The notes under the pieces are model-generated. The model had not been told where the DNA came from. It saw only the letters and a program-made list of their open reading frames with translations, and did no database searches. Shown here piece by piece: positions 1-9,966 of a stretch of DNA of 64,000 nt (position 1 is its first letter; the number at the start of each line of letters is the position of its first letter). A program made the translations under genes and the position numbers. The stretch covers positions 1,803,001 through 1,867,000 of the forward strand of contig OX291553.1 of the NCBI GenBank assembly GCA_946406115.1, written 5' to 3'. The stretch comes from Apoda limacodes (Eukaryota; Arthropoda; Insecta; Lepidoptera; Limacodidae).

Positions 1-306
1 CACATTACTTACGTTCAAGATAATGCACGGATACATACAGCCCGTGCTACTATGGCGTGGTTCAACCTGCACCGTCCCATTTAATGGCCCGCTCGGTCTG
101 CTGATTTAAACCCTATTGAAAATGTATGGGGGCTTATGGTTCAACGCTGGGACTGTCAAAATGAAAGAAACCCCCAAGCTCTTAGATCACACTGTGCTCA
201 AGTATGGGATGATATCAGAGGTACTGATCTATGCACGCGTCTTGTTTCATCTATGCGAGATAGACTACGTGCCGTCATAGCTGCAAAGGGAGGTTATATT
301 AAATAA
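1..306 (+). pseudogene. Tc1/mariner transposase, C-terminal remnant
   Basis: The frame starting at base 1 reads through the end of a Tc1-like transposase. The second catalytic Asp lies in a QDNARIHTA motif at the very left edge. The third acidic residue lies in SADLNPIENVW, about 32 codons on, close to the DD34E spacing of Tc1 elements. The frame ends at TAA 304-306 after a C-terminus typical of the family. An in-frame stop at 82-84, just before the WPARS motif, shows that this copy is dead. The rest of the element lies left of the window. The family call is firm; the exact clade is not settled. Confidence 0.85.
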
Positions 307-422
307 AGATTTTCGAAGTGTCTATTTTATTATTTCTTCATATTCTTATTTAAAAAACTAAAATATTAGTTTTTTCAAAAAAGGTATTCTATATATTAAA
401 ACTTGATAGTAGTCAATCCATC

Positions 423-844
423 TCCTAGAGCATAGATGGCGAACCCATGGCAATTCGGGCACGCCAATCATTTATGAAATTTCTATTTTCACCTACGTAT
501 GCTTGCAAGTAATTTTTAGAAATGAACTCTAGTTTAGCTTCCATACTGCTTAGTAACAAAGTACGAGCCTGCCCTAATGTGAGATTTTTAGCACCTAATT
601 TGCAACAGCAGAAATCACACTAATTTTTTTTTTATTTGAATATAAATATTAAACATTCCGATTGCTGTAAACATTTCGAGCTCCAAGTATCTAAATAGCT
701 TTAAGTTAACAGCAATTCGTTTAATTTTTCTCCATTATTATTAAGTAACCCAGATCTTTTGACGGCACGTCATAGGTACAGTATTGTTTTTTTCATAGAA
801 AATGGCACATTCATTAATAAAGGTTCGCCATCCCTGTCCTAGAG
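423..844. mobile_element. Non-autonomous hAT element (MITE) with 8-bp target site duplication
   Basis: The element runs from 431 to 836 (406 bp). Its ends are near-matching inverted repeats: CATAGATGGCGAACC at 431 and, read on the other strand, CAGGGATGGCGAACC ending at 836. CAnnGATGGCGAACC is a typical hAT terminus. Both sides carry the same 8-bp direct repeat, TCCTAGAG (423-430 and 837-844), the duplication length hAT transposases make. The inside is AT-rich and non-coding, so it must have been moved by a transposase in trans. Confidence 0.88.
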
Positions 845-2130
845 CGATTGATTGTCATATTAGAAAAAAGATAATCAATGGTTAATCAAATTATTATGAA
901 ATAGACATTTAGAACGTGTGACTTAAGTGTGTGCATGCAATTGTAATCCTTAAGGTGGTAAACATTTTCTGACCGCGACCATACATTGCAAACAGACCTC
1001 CACCAAAAATTGGTTTAAACGACATCTAGTAAGTAGTTGTTTTTTATGACATCATAAATCGTAAACCGCTATTTACCTTTTATTCAATCCAATGAAATAT
1101 AGAAATAAAAAAGACATTTAATTTTTATAGGTATATGGTACGGAACCCTTCGTGCGCGAGTCCGACTCGCACTTGGCCGATTTTTTTTTAATAGCAATAA
1201 ACAGCGAATTTTTTGAAATAAAAAATAATAAAACTATGGAATCATTACACATCTGCCGAATCCTGCGGTTTCACTCGCAAAAAAACTATTCCATTTAGAA
1301 ACTCTCTTTTGTGGTTAAAGTATCATTTATTCTTCTCTGTCCCTTTAACTTTATCGGTGCAAAAAGTCAAACCGATTGTATACACTGTAACGAGTAGGTT
1401 GTGCAAAAAAGTACTTCTCAAAAAAACCCTCTGGGAATTCTCAATCTGGATAAAAAGTTTTCTAGCCCTGTAAGTCCCTCCAACGGTTCCTGTTTTGTCC
1501 CGCCCGTTGCTATCTGAAACTGCTGCACGAACGTAACGTTTTCTGACAACACTAGGACTAGTTTTCACGTCGTTGTCGTTATCGAGCCGACATTTATTTG
1601 AACTAATTTAAAAACATTTTCTCTTTGCATAATAGTGCAAGCTTATATTTACAGTAATGCATTAGCGAATATTAATAAAAAGTGTTTTGTATTTGAATAG
1701 TGAAGTAAGGACAACCTACAACAAGGACCACTAAAGTGGTAAAATGTTATTCTCATACTTATTAGCTGTAATTTATAGCTCCCTTAGGTCCCCTTAGAGG
1801 ATATTAGGTAAGACCATAGATATAGAATGTACATGCCATGCCAAATGAAAAACAAAACAGAAAGAAATTGTAAATGTGTGAGTGGAATAGTGTTGTCAAA
1901 CAACACTATAGATAATTTACCTGCACAAAATTATTGCAAACTAGCGCGCTGGTGAAATTAAATATTACCTATGTCGCGTTTACACTCGCGCCACGCAGCC
2001 TCGGAACGCGTTGTCGGACAAAGCAAACTGTTTACACGCTTGTGCTCGTACATGTGCCCAAAAACATAGCGTTGAATGCAAGAGTGTAAACATACCATTA
2101 GAACCTAAACTATTAGGACTATAATCACGT
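845..2130. other. AT-rich intergenic DNA, no gene seen
   Basis: I see no convincing coding sequence. At 1137-1185 there is a fragment of the dispersed lepidopteran repeat whose signature is a TACGGAACCCTT box followed by GACTCGCACTTGGCCG and a T-run. Nearby short open frames lack domain signatures. Confidence 0.5.
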
Positions 2131-3443
2131 CTTTAAAAATCTAATCACTTTCTTGTTGAAGAACCCCATATCGTAGTCCCTCGAGAAAACCTCAGCAGGG
2201 AGCTTATTCCACAACTTAAGCGTTCGCGGGAGTAAGTTCCTCTCAAACCGCACTGTTTAGATTACGAAGAGAGAATGAATTCACTGTCGATGGCGAGCGG
2301 AGCGATGGTAGAAAGTAGCCGTGGAAATTATTTCAAACAATCCAGGTGCACCCGCCTAGAGATGGCAGCAGGCTGGACTTGTGATTTGTAAAGCAAAGGT
2401 GAAGCATCGCTTCGCTCTGTTGAGTACTCCTGGTTTCTTGGACGCCAGCTTCACCTTGGTTTCCAAATGATCGCGAAACTGGATATAGTTGGAGATATCA
2501 ACACCAAAGATTCCAATACACTTAGATATGGTGCTGTGTTCTGGAATTGTAGGACCACAGTAAATGGGAATTTTTAGCGGTGAACGAGCAGACTTGTGTC
2601 TTTATTGGGTTATATCCTGAAACGCTTAACGCCCACCGGGCCTCCCACTGTGTAATGGAGATTTCTGGCATAGTCTTACCGCATCACTGTAAAGTAGGTG
2701 GTACAGCTCCTTCGTTATTGATATTCGAGTTTGAGGCAATGAGACTGCCCAGTAAATCGGCTTTCTCTCTAGCACTATGGGAGAATCGGTTTTTTGTTGT
2801 GGTGGTAACGACCACTGACAAAAGTTTCCCTTGGCAGCTTAACAAGCGACCAGAAAGCACGACTCCCAGAGGGATAGCTTGCAAGTCGCCCACCTATTTT
2901 GCCGATGAACTGGAACTTAGCTCTGGCGGTTACTTTCTTACTGAACATCGACGCAACATTTAATTTGCGTTTTAACTCAGACGTATTCAGATCCTTATTG
3001 ATCGATCCGTGGTCCAAGCCTCATATGCAGTTTGCTTGAGAATTTTAACTTCTTTACAAGACCTATTAAACCACGGTCTTTTTTTGACATCGGCAGCTAC
3101 TCGAGGGTGAGAAATGTAACATTCCATGCCAGCGAAGATTGTCTCAGCGACTGCGGCTGCGCAGATGTTAGGATCTTCTGAGCTGAAGCAGAGCTGCCTC
3201 CACGGGTACGATGCATAAAAATCCCGCAATCCATCACAATCTGCTGACTTATAATGCCACACACAAAGCCAATTAATTGGCGCAGAGGAAACGGTTAGTG
3301 TGCATGACAGTTGATTCCGGGCGAGAGAGTGGTCAAAAGAGCATCCACTGAGACGGAATATCAGTTCGGACGTGTAGTTAGCACTCCTAGCCTCTATATC
3401 AGGTATGCTCGTTGGAGAAAGTACCAGTTGAGAGAATTTTGTT
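2131..3443 (-). mobile_element. Internally deleted LINE, same family as the 54434-58087 element
   Basis: On the minus strand this matches the full-length LINE between about 54573 and 56917, but in pieces. Around 2340 roughly 160 bp are missing. Near 2620 about 800 bp covering the RT core are missing. The longest surviving frame (3262-2987) carries the linker between endonuclease and RT (WHYKSADCDGLRDFYASYPW). Stops and frameshifts elsewhere show it is inactive. Confidence 0.85.
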
Positions 3444-3784
3444 TGAGTAATTGTAGAGAATAAAAGCCAAATTTAATTGATACGTCTCAATTTTTTTTAT
3501 TGAAAGTATCTAAACTTAACAAATTTAACATTATTTAGTAATAATACTAAAACTATAGACTTCTGGTGAACAAAACAATGTCATAAAAACCAAGTATTTT
3601 ATATAATTTTTCATCATGCAACCTCTTACAATTCACCCCCACCGTGCGCGTAATACATATTGCATTTCATACTAATTCTATAAACATGGCTCGAACGGCG
3701 CGTACGATGCGGACAAATGTGCGATCACCTTTCGATGGGTATGAATAATCTAATCTAATATATCTTATTAATATTCTATACATG
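3444..3784. other. AT-rich spacer, no gene seen
   Basis: This stretch has long A/T runs and no coding pattern or recognisable repeat boundary. Confidence 0.4.
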
Positions 3785-5350
3785 TATAATTACATATATC
3801 GATACTGATGCCATCGGTCGCTACCTTGTCAAGCTCTATGGTAACTAAATGTCTACATATTTTACGGAAAATACTCTCCAAATCCTTATTTAACAACGAA
3901 ATAATGTTACTCAGTAAATCTAGACAAAAAAAATGCAAGCCATGATATAAATTGTTTTTTATTTCGTAAAATTCTCAACTAAAACTATTTAAATATGCAT
4001 ATGTCAACAATGCAGTAAAAATTATCATAATTTACCAGTGAAATGTTTACTTATTCGAATTATTATCTGTTGTGACTTCACATTTACTCACAGCACAGGA
4101 CACCATAGTTACCTACAAAATTAATAGTTTGAATGGTAATCCAGGATTATATAAATAAAAATCCATTCGCCTTAAGAGAAACGCTATGTCCTCTAGTAGT
4201 CATATAATTTTATACTTTTTTTATCATAATTTTAATGAACGTGTTTCTATTTATGCCGCAGTTAGAGCTTCTCATAGACTTTATTATGTATACGCATGAC
4301 TTCAGCGCTATGTCAATCTCTATCGTAACTAAATGATTACATATTTTACACAAAATATCCCCCAAATCTTGATTTAGCAACTAAATATGGTATCAAGTCT
4401 ATAGAAAAACATGTAAACTACGATTCAAATGGTTTTTTTCGTTGATTTTACAGGTGTATTAGATAAAATAATCAATCAACAATGCAGTAATTCTGATTAT
4501 TCCGTCTTGTAAATAAATATGGGCTCACACTAGAAGACAGCTTTTGTATCTTAAAAATATTTTAAATATTAATGACGGATTACAGAAAGAAAAAAGAAAA
4601 TTCCAGTCACATTAAACAAATGACGACCTTACCGGATCTTATCCCGGGAGACATTGACATAGGCTATTTTCTTCTGTCTTATTTTGTCTCGGGCTCTATG
4701 CACTTAATTTGGATTTCTCGCTTCCACGCTTTATTGGTCTTTTTTTTTTTCTTGTGCGGAGATTGAACCTGCACCCCTCGTTTTCGTAGATAGTCTTCAA
4801 TACCAACAGAGCCCAGGAGCCGTCAAACGAACGAATCTTTGCCGCAAAAAGAACTCCTAATAGACTTTATTATCGATATCGATACGCATGACGTCAGTGC
4901 TAAGTCAATCTTTATCGTAACTAAATGATTACATATTTTACACAAAATATCCCCCAAATCTTGATTTAGCAATGAAATATGGTATTAAATCAAGAGAATA
5001 ATTCATTTATAATAATACAATTCAAATTCATTTTTACGTTAATTTTTCGGATAAATTCGATAAAATATAATTAACAACAAAGCATAACAAATCATAAATC
5101 ACCGATAAAACGTGTATTTATTCGGATTATTGCGACTTGTAACGTCACATTGGCTCACAAAATAGATACCAAATTTACAATTTAAATATTCTAAAATATA
5201 AATCAAGGATTCAAGGAGGAAAACAGAAAATTCCAATCGCTATAAAATAGACCCGCCGATATCGCCGCTTATCAATGTAATTATTGTCACATTCGGCCAT
5301 TTCTTCTATCTCATTTTCTCATGGGCACTATGCACTTAATTTGAACGTAG
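3785..5350. repeat. Three degenerate tandem copies of a ~0.5-0.6 kb unit
   Basis: The same succession of phrases recurs three times: a GTAACTAAATG box followed by ACATATTTTAC (3841, 4325, 4917), then an AAATCTTGATTTAGCAA-like box, then a TTATTCGAATTATT / TTGTGAC box. Copies two and three also share a distal part ending in CTATGCACTTAATTTG (around 4697 and 5325). The spacing is 484 and 592 bp. The copies are well diverged, so the duplication is old. No coding capacity; the family is not recognised. Confidence 0.7.
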
Positions 5351-6553
5351 TGAAAAAATCCTATGTCTCTGGTAAGACACACGCTGTCCATGTAGGAGTA
5401 GATGCAACAAATTACATTATTTAAGGTAAGTAATATAGTCATTCCTCGAATGTTTAAGAAAGTTACCTAACACGAATTAGAATAGCTTTACACTTAAGTT
5501 GGCATATTTACTTAAGATTTTTATTTTTACATTTTTCAGTTATTGGTTATTTAAATTAATTACAGTTTTGTTAGTGGCATTTTACATCTCTCGCCCAACA
5601 TTTCGATCCATTAGATTGGGTCAAATATTAATATGAGTTCAGTGCCGAGAGACTTGAAAGACGACAACACATTACAAAGTGTAGAAGGGTAAAGATCCCT
5701 GTCCCAAGCTGTCTGAGTCTAAAAACTGCGAAAGACGGGACTTATTGTTTTAGTAAACCGTTACTTGTTGCGGGAGTCAGACGCTGATGACACGAAGGCG
5801 ACAGTGATACTTTACCTACGCTACTGGTATGGACTGGACCCATAGAATGCGATACTGAATATTATATAAATAATCCAAATCACACTTATTCTATCTTTAA
5901 TAAAAATACTATTCACCTTACATTTAACCTTTTCATGAATCCTTAATCATGTATTGACACCGGCTTGTAAACCGAAATAAATGCAGTATTGCGTCTTGCT
6001 CTTTAGGGTGTGTTAAGCATGGGGTGAGCCCTCTTGGTTAATTCCATGGCTGTTCCATTGGTAAATAATAATTAGTACCTACAAAAATGGTTCAGTGGGG
6101 TATATTGCGTCTTGCTCTTCGGGGTGTGCTTAACACGAGGCGTGCTCTCTTGACAATGTCATGTTTTTGTGAATGGATGTCATTCTACACTCTTTGGCCT
6201 GCGGCTAAGTGTTTGTACTATGCACGCACAATATTTTATTCCTGAATTTACATAATTAGACTTCGTTTTATAGCCTCGGCTGCAACGATAATATAATGGT
6301 AATACCATTTATGATTTCACATCTCTTATCCTCCGTAAGGATACGGACCGTGGGAAGCGCTGGATGGAGCTTATCGCCTTTTGATTTTTTTAGCAAAATA
6401 AAAAGTGCAGAGGGGTAGAGGATACTAATTTCATTACTAGAATGTTGTTTCTTGTGAACCTGCGTTCTACGTTACATAATGGTGCTAGGTCTTACCACAT
6501 AGACGATCACATAGCCAAACCATCATACTTTCATTTTATTTAATGAGTTTTAT
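5351..6553. other. Intergenic DNA with a small tandem duplication at 5987-6153
   Basis: I see no gene. A block beginning TATTGCGTCTTGCTCTT occurs at 5987 and again at 6103 (116 bp apart), with matching GGGTGTG...TTAA and CTCTTG segments. Around 5640-5840 the DNA is somewhat richer in GC, but no frame stays open. Confidence 0.5.
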
Positions 6554-6816
6554 TGTTGTGGGTGCCGAGTCAGCATTATACGTATGCGCAGCGACTCAGT
6601 CGTCTCTGGTCCCGGTTCGCGCTCTCACCTTGTATACCTATTGTATAACGTTTCGTGTATCTATATTATTGTAACGTAGTGTACAGTAACAAGTAAGTGA
6701 AAGTACTTATACAAGTTCGTTGTATCATTTGTTAACCTAAATTTTGGAGTCAGAAAACAGAGGAGTACCAAGTGGTGGGACGAATAGGGTGACGTGCATA
6801 ATAGTCCTCTACATAC
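6554..6816 (+). repeat. Probable 5' LTR of a gypsy-type retrotransposon
   Basis: The stretch begins TGTTGTGGGTGCCGAG and ends next to a primer-binding site, near ...CTCTACA (CA at 6812-6813). This gives an LTR of about 260 bp bounded by TG...CA. It contains the promoter-like GC-rich patch expected of an LTR. No matching 3' LTR is seen because the element is truncated, so the left border is inferred from TG and position only. Confidence 0.6.
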
Positions 6817-6835
6817 TGGTGACCCAACGTGATTT
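6817..6835 (+). other. Primer-binding site complementary to tRNA-Trp
   Basis: TGGTGACCCAACGTGATTT follows the LTR directly. It matches the reverse complement of the 3' end of eukaryotic tRNA-Trp apart from a one-base gap and one change in the middle. Use of tRNA-Trp as primer is a known trait of the CsRn1/Kabuki clade of Ty3/gypsy elements and agrees with the Gag zinc motif downstream. Confidence 0.75.
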
Positions 6836-7004
6836 TATTAGGTTGATCTAGATGGTCATACTGGTGATACCCTACACAACAGACGAACAATTCGAAACGT
6901 ATACGACGGACTGCAGAGAGAGACGACTCGCCGCCGGCAAGAAGCTGTACCCGACGGCAATTTAACAGCTACTCATTGAAAGATTTGATTATTTTTAAAA
7001 AAAA

Positions 7005-7883
7005 ATGGAACAAACGACACCAACCACGCCTACGGCAACACAAGGTCAGCAAGCCGGACAAGCTGTAGACCTAGCACCTATATCGACATCTACGCGAATA
7101 CCAGGTTTTTGGAGTGATATGCCCAGAGCGTGGTTTGCCCAGTTCAAGTTAATAATGGCACCACAGAAGCAAAGTGATGAGGTGAAATACACAATGGTGC
7201 TAGCCAAACTAGGCAAAGAAGCGCTACAGCAGGTCAGCGATTTGATTTTAATTTCACCGACGGAAAATAAGTACCTGACACTTAAGAACAGACTACTGGC
7301 TGCATATGAAGAAAGTTCTGAAAGGCAATTCCAAAAATTAGTGGGAGAAATGGAGTTAGGGACACAACGACCATCACAACTGCTCAGAAAAATGTCAGAC
7401 TTAGCGCTTAACACCCAAGTATCGGACGAGGCTCTGAGGAACTTGTGGATGTCAAGACTTCCAGCCGCAGTAAGGGCAGTATTAATAGTGAGCCAAGATA
7501 CGAAGTTAGAAAATTTGGCACTACTGGCAGACAAGATAGTTGAAAATCTGCACCAGACTGAAGTAGCTGAAATAAGGCCAGACAGATCACCGTCACCGAA
7601 TTCAGCACTGGTTAACCAACTGCTTCAATTATCACTTGAAGTAAAAAACCTACGCAACGAAGTGCAAGAGTTAAGGTCATCGAGACAAGGTCAATACCAA
7701 GCAAGAGGTAGGATGAGGAGCAGGGGAAGAAACCGTTCCAGTTCTAGGTCGCAGAGAGCAGGTCCAACAGCTCGTCGGACCCCCGAAAGTCCAGACCGGC
7801 TGTGTACGCACCATTTTCGCTATGGAGCGAGGGCAACGAGATGCGAGACGCCGTGCAACTGCACACAGAGCAAGGAAAACTAG
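7005..7883 (+). CDS. Gag of a CsRn1/Kabuki-type Ty3/gypsy retrotransposon
   Basis: This 292-residue frame is the Gag precursor that would form the virus-like particle of the element. Residues 1-35 are Thr/Ala/Gln-rich. The capsid-like part (about 35-190) opens with GFWSDMPRAWFAQFKL, the usual start of this insect Gag family. An Arg/Ser-rich basic tail (about 230-260) follows. The end holds a Cys-His box, C-x2-H-x9-C-x3-C (CTHH...RCETPC), which is the unusual CHCC form of the CsRn1 clade and not the standard CCHC. The start codon follows an A-run 170 bp after the primer site. The frame is intact although the pol region downstream is broken. Confidence 0.85.
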   Translation: MEQTTPTTPTATQGQQAGQAVDLAPISTSTRIPGFWSDMPRAWFAQFKLIMAPQKQSDEVKYTMVLAKLGKEALQQVSDLILISPTENKYLTLKNRLLAAYEESSERQFQKLVGEMELGTQRPSQLLRKMSDLALNTQVSDEALRNLWMSRLPAAVRAVLIVSQDTKLENLALLADKIVENLHQTEVAEIRPDRSPSPNSALVNQLLQLSLEVKNLRNEVQELRSSRQGQYQARGRMRSRGRNRSSSRSQRAGPTARRTPESPDRLCTHHFRYGARATRCETPCNCTQSKEN

Positions 7884-8360
7884 ATGCGTTACGCTCACGC
7901 AAGGTGGAAATTTGCGTAACGCCGACAGAAAGCCGTTTGTGCATATCAGACACTAAAAACAATTTGCGTTTTTTAATAGACACTGGTGCTAACGTTTCAG
8001 TGACCATCCATACTACGACTTATTAGAAAAATACTCGGAAATTACTAAACCGATTTCGTTTAAGGATCCGCCGAGTCACTCTGTGTTCCACCATATCGAA
8101 ACTACGGGACCGCCGGTATATGCCCGTCCAAAGCCATTACCGCTAGCCCGTTATAATATAATTAGGGAGGAGTTTCGTTTGATGCAGGAACTAGGTATTT
8201 GTAGACCGTCGAAGAGCCCTTGGTCGAGCCCTCTTCACGTGGTTCCCAAGAAGGATGGAGGCACTGTGGAGACTATTTTTGGCTGAACGCAGTCACTTAG
8301 CCGGACAGATACCCAATTCCAAGGCTTCAAGACTTCACTGGAATCAGTCTGCGCAACCGA
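7846..8360 (+). pseudogene. Decayed protease and reverse transcriptase start of the same gypsy element
   Basis: Overlapping the end of gag in another frame is an aspartic protease remnant with the active-site motif LIDTGANVSV at about 7974-8003. After a deletion and stop, 8083-8270 encodes the entry to the RT domain (FHHIETTGPPVYARPKPL ... SKSPWSSPLHVVPKKDGG). The next RT block, LNAVT-stop-PDRYPIPRLQDFTG, is at about 8283-8350 in a shifted frame. Beyond that no RT, RNase H or integrase remains. A gypsy copy truncated in early pol. Confidence 0.85.
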
Positions 8361-9061
8361 TTACAAATCAAATTGTTGCTTTAAACCATGGGTTTATGAG
8401 ATCGCGTTTACCTCAAAATTCTACTGATGTCAAGCCAATCAAAAACACTTGACAATCAGTTGATGCAGAAATATCAATTTAAAATATCGTTTCCGGACGG
8501 ACGTAAAGTTGTTTTATTATAGTACAGCCTAAGTTACTCAAAGCAAGTAACTCATATATAATCTGTCCTTAAAGCTGATAATCTAGAATAAGGTTTATTT
8601 CTATTCAATATGCAGTCCGAAAACAAAGCACAGTACTGACGCTTCGGTAATTTCTAATGTTTATGCACCAGCGATGCTTGCATATTGCTCACAGCTTTTG
8701 ATAATGGTAGATGATATAATCACGTTTTTCATCTTCATTTTCAATAACTATTTTCATCAACTGACTACAATCTTGCCCAAAAAAATCGTTTATCATTGAG
8801 TATGATATCGTAATAAGATATTTAATGCGACTTCGTCGAAGCCGACCTTCTCATTGGAACGTAACGAGGGACGATCCCCTTCATTGGCTTCAGGACGTGA
8901 CTCGGATAAAAATCTGTCCTTGTTTGAAATTTCATTGTTTCATTTGAAATTTGCATAGTAAAAGAGTTTATTATTATAAAGAGACCTTTTGACCTTAAAG
9001 GTTTACGAAAAAGTATAAGAAATCTGTGTATTCTTGTATTGTTATTAATAAATAAACTTTT
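8361..9061. other. AT-rich DNA, no gene seen
   Basis: No open frame with recognisable content and no clear repeat border. It ends at a pyrimidine-rich TCTGTCTATC microsatellite-like run (about 9063-9115) that belongs to the next repeat. Confidence 0.4.
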
Positions 9062-9495
9062 ATATATTGTCCGTCTGTCTATCTGTTTGTCTCTCTATCT
9101 ATCTGTTTGTCTGTCAAGACCCTTTTCCTCTAGAACGCGTGAAGGTATCAAGTTGAAATTAATATGAAATACTAAAGTTTGCGGTTACTTAAAATAAAAA
9201 ATAATTAAGCTTCTAAGTCAATGTTATAAAAAATATGCCCAAAATACGGACATTTTTATCGCATATTTTGACACGATTAAATAAAAACTTATGGAGCACT
9301 TCCCGTTGACTTAGAATTTTAAAGTTTGGGCAAGAAGGAAGATGTAACATCACAAATATAGAAAAAAATCCAAAAACCGATAATAAGGCACAAACCTGTG
9401 AGACTTGATCTTATGATGGAAGAACTATCTACATATAATAGGTTTGGACGAAACCCTTTGGTGCGCGAGCCAGACTCGCACTTTGCCGGTTTTTT
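9062..9495 (-). repeat. Dispersed lepidopteran repeat ('ACTCGCACTTGGCCGG' family), single copy
   Basis: Read on the minus strand it has the same order of blocks as 27170-28110. These are GGCAAAGTGCGAGTCTGG and a GAAACCC box at one end, an AACGGGAAGT box, ATGCGATAAAAAT, an ACTTGATACCTTCACGCG box, and the CAGACAGAC run at the other end. It shows no TIRs or coding. This is a very common repeat in moth and butterfly DNA as I remember it; no class is assigned here. Confidence 0.65.
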
Positions 9496-9656
9496 TTTTC
9501 ATCATCGCATCAAATAATTCTAATAGTTAATCTTTGAATGGTATATTACTTACAAAAACCGATTTTGCTTACTGTTTTTGAACAACTAAACAGACCTTTT
9601 CCTAATGGAGAGGCAAAAAAAAAAAATTTGTTTAAAAAAACTTCTGATACGAGTCT

Positions 9657-9966
9657 TATTTTTTTTATATACCACTAAGGTGGCAAACAAGCTTACAGCC
9701 CGCCTGATGGTAAGCGGTCACCGTAGCCTATGTACGCTTGCAATAACAGGAGTATCACTCCCTTCAAAAATCTAATAACTTCTTTGTTGAAGAACCCTAG
9801 AGTGTAGTCCTTAGAGAAAACCTTGGCAGGGAGCGCATTCCACAACCCAAGCGTTCGCGGGAGTAAGTTTCTCTGAAACCGCACTGTACGCGACCACTTC
9901 GGTTCTGAAGTGTGAGAATGAATTCCCTGCTGACGGCGTGCGGTGCGATAGTAGAAAGTAGCCGTA
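9657..9966 (-). mobile_element. LINE 3' end fragment (54434-58087 family)
   Basis: It begins at its 3' end with a T-run (poly(A) on the minus strand) and the family's terminal box ATACCACTAAGGTGGCAAAC. It continues through the ORF C-terminus, with HSHTSEPKWSRTVRFQRN and LLPRTLGLWN recognisable. It stops near the TATFYYRTA motif. A typical 5'-truncated insertion of about 310 bp. Confidence 0.88.

Noticed and set aside
2580..2963. 127-codon plus-strand open frame
   Set aside because: It is antisense to the LINE copy at 2131-3443 and has no motif of its own; the opposite strand carries the recognisable LINE protein.
7046..7534. 162-codon minus-strand open frame
   Set aside because: Exact antisense of the gypsy gag frame, which has family motifs; a shadow.
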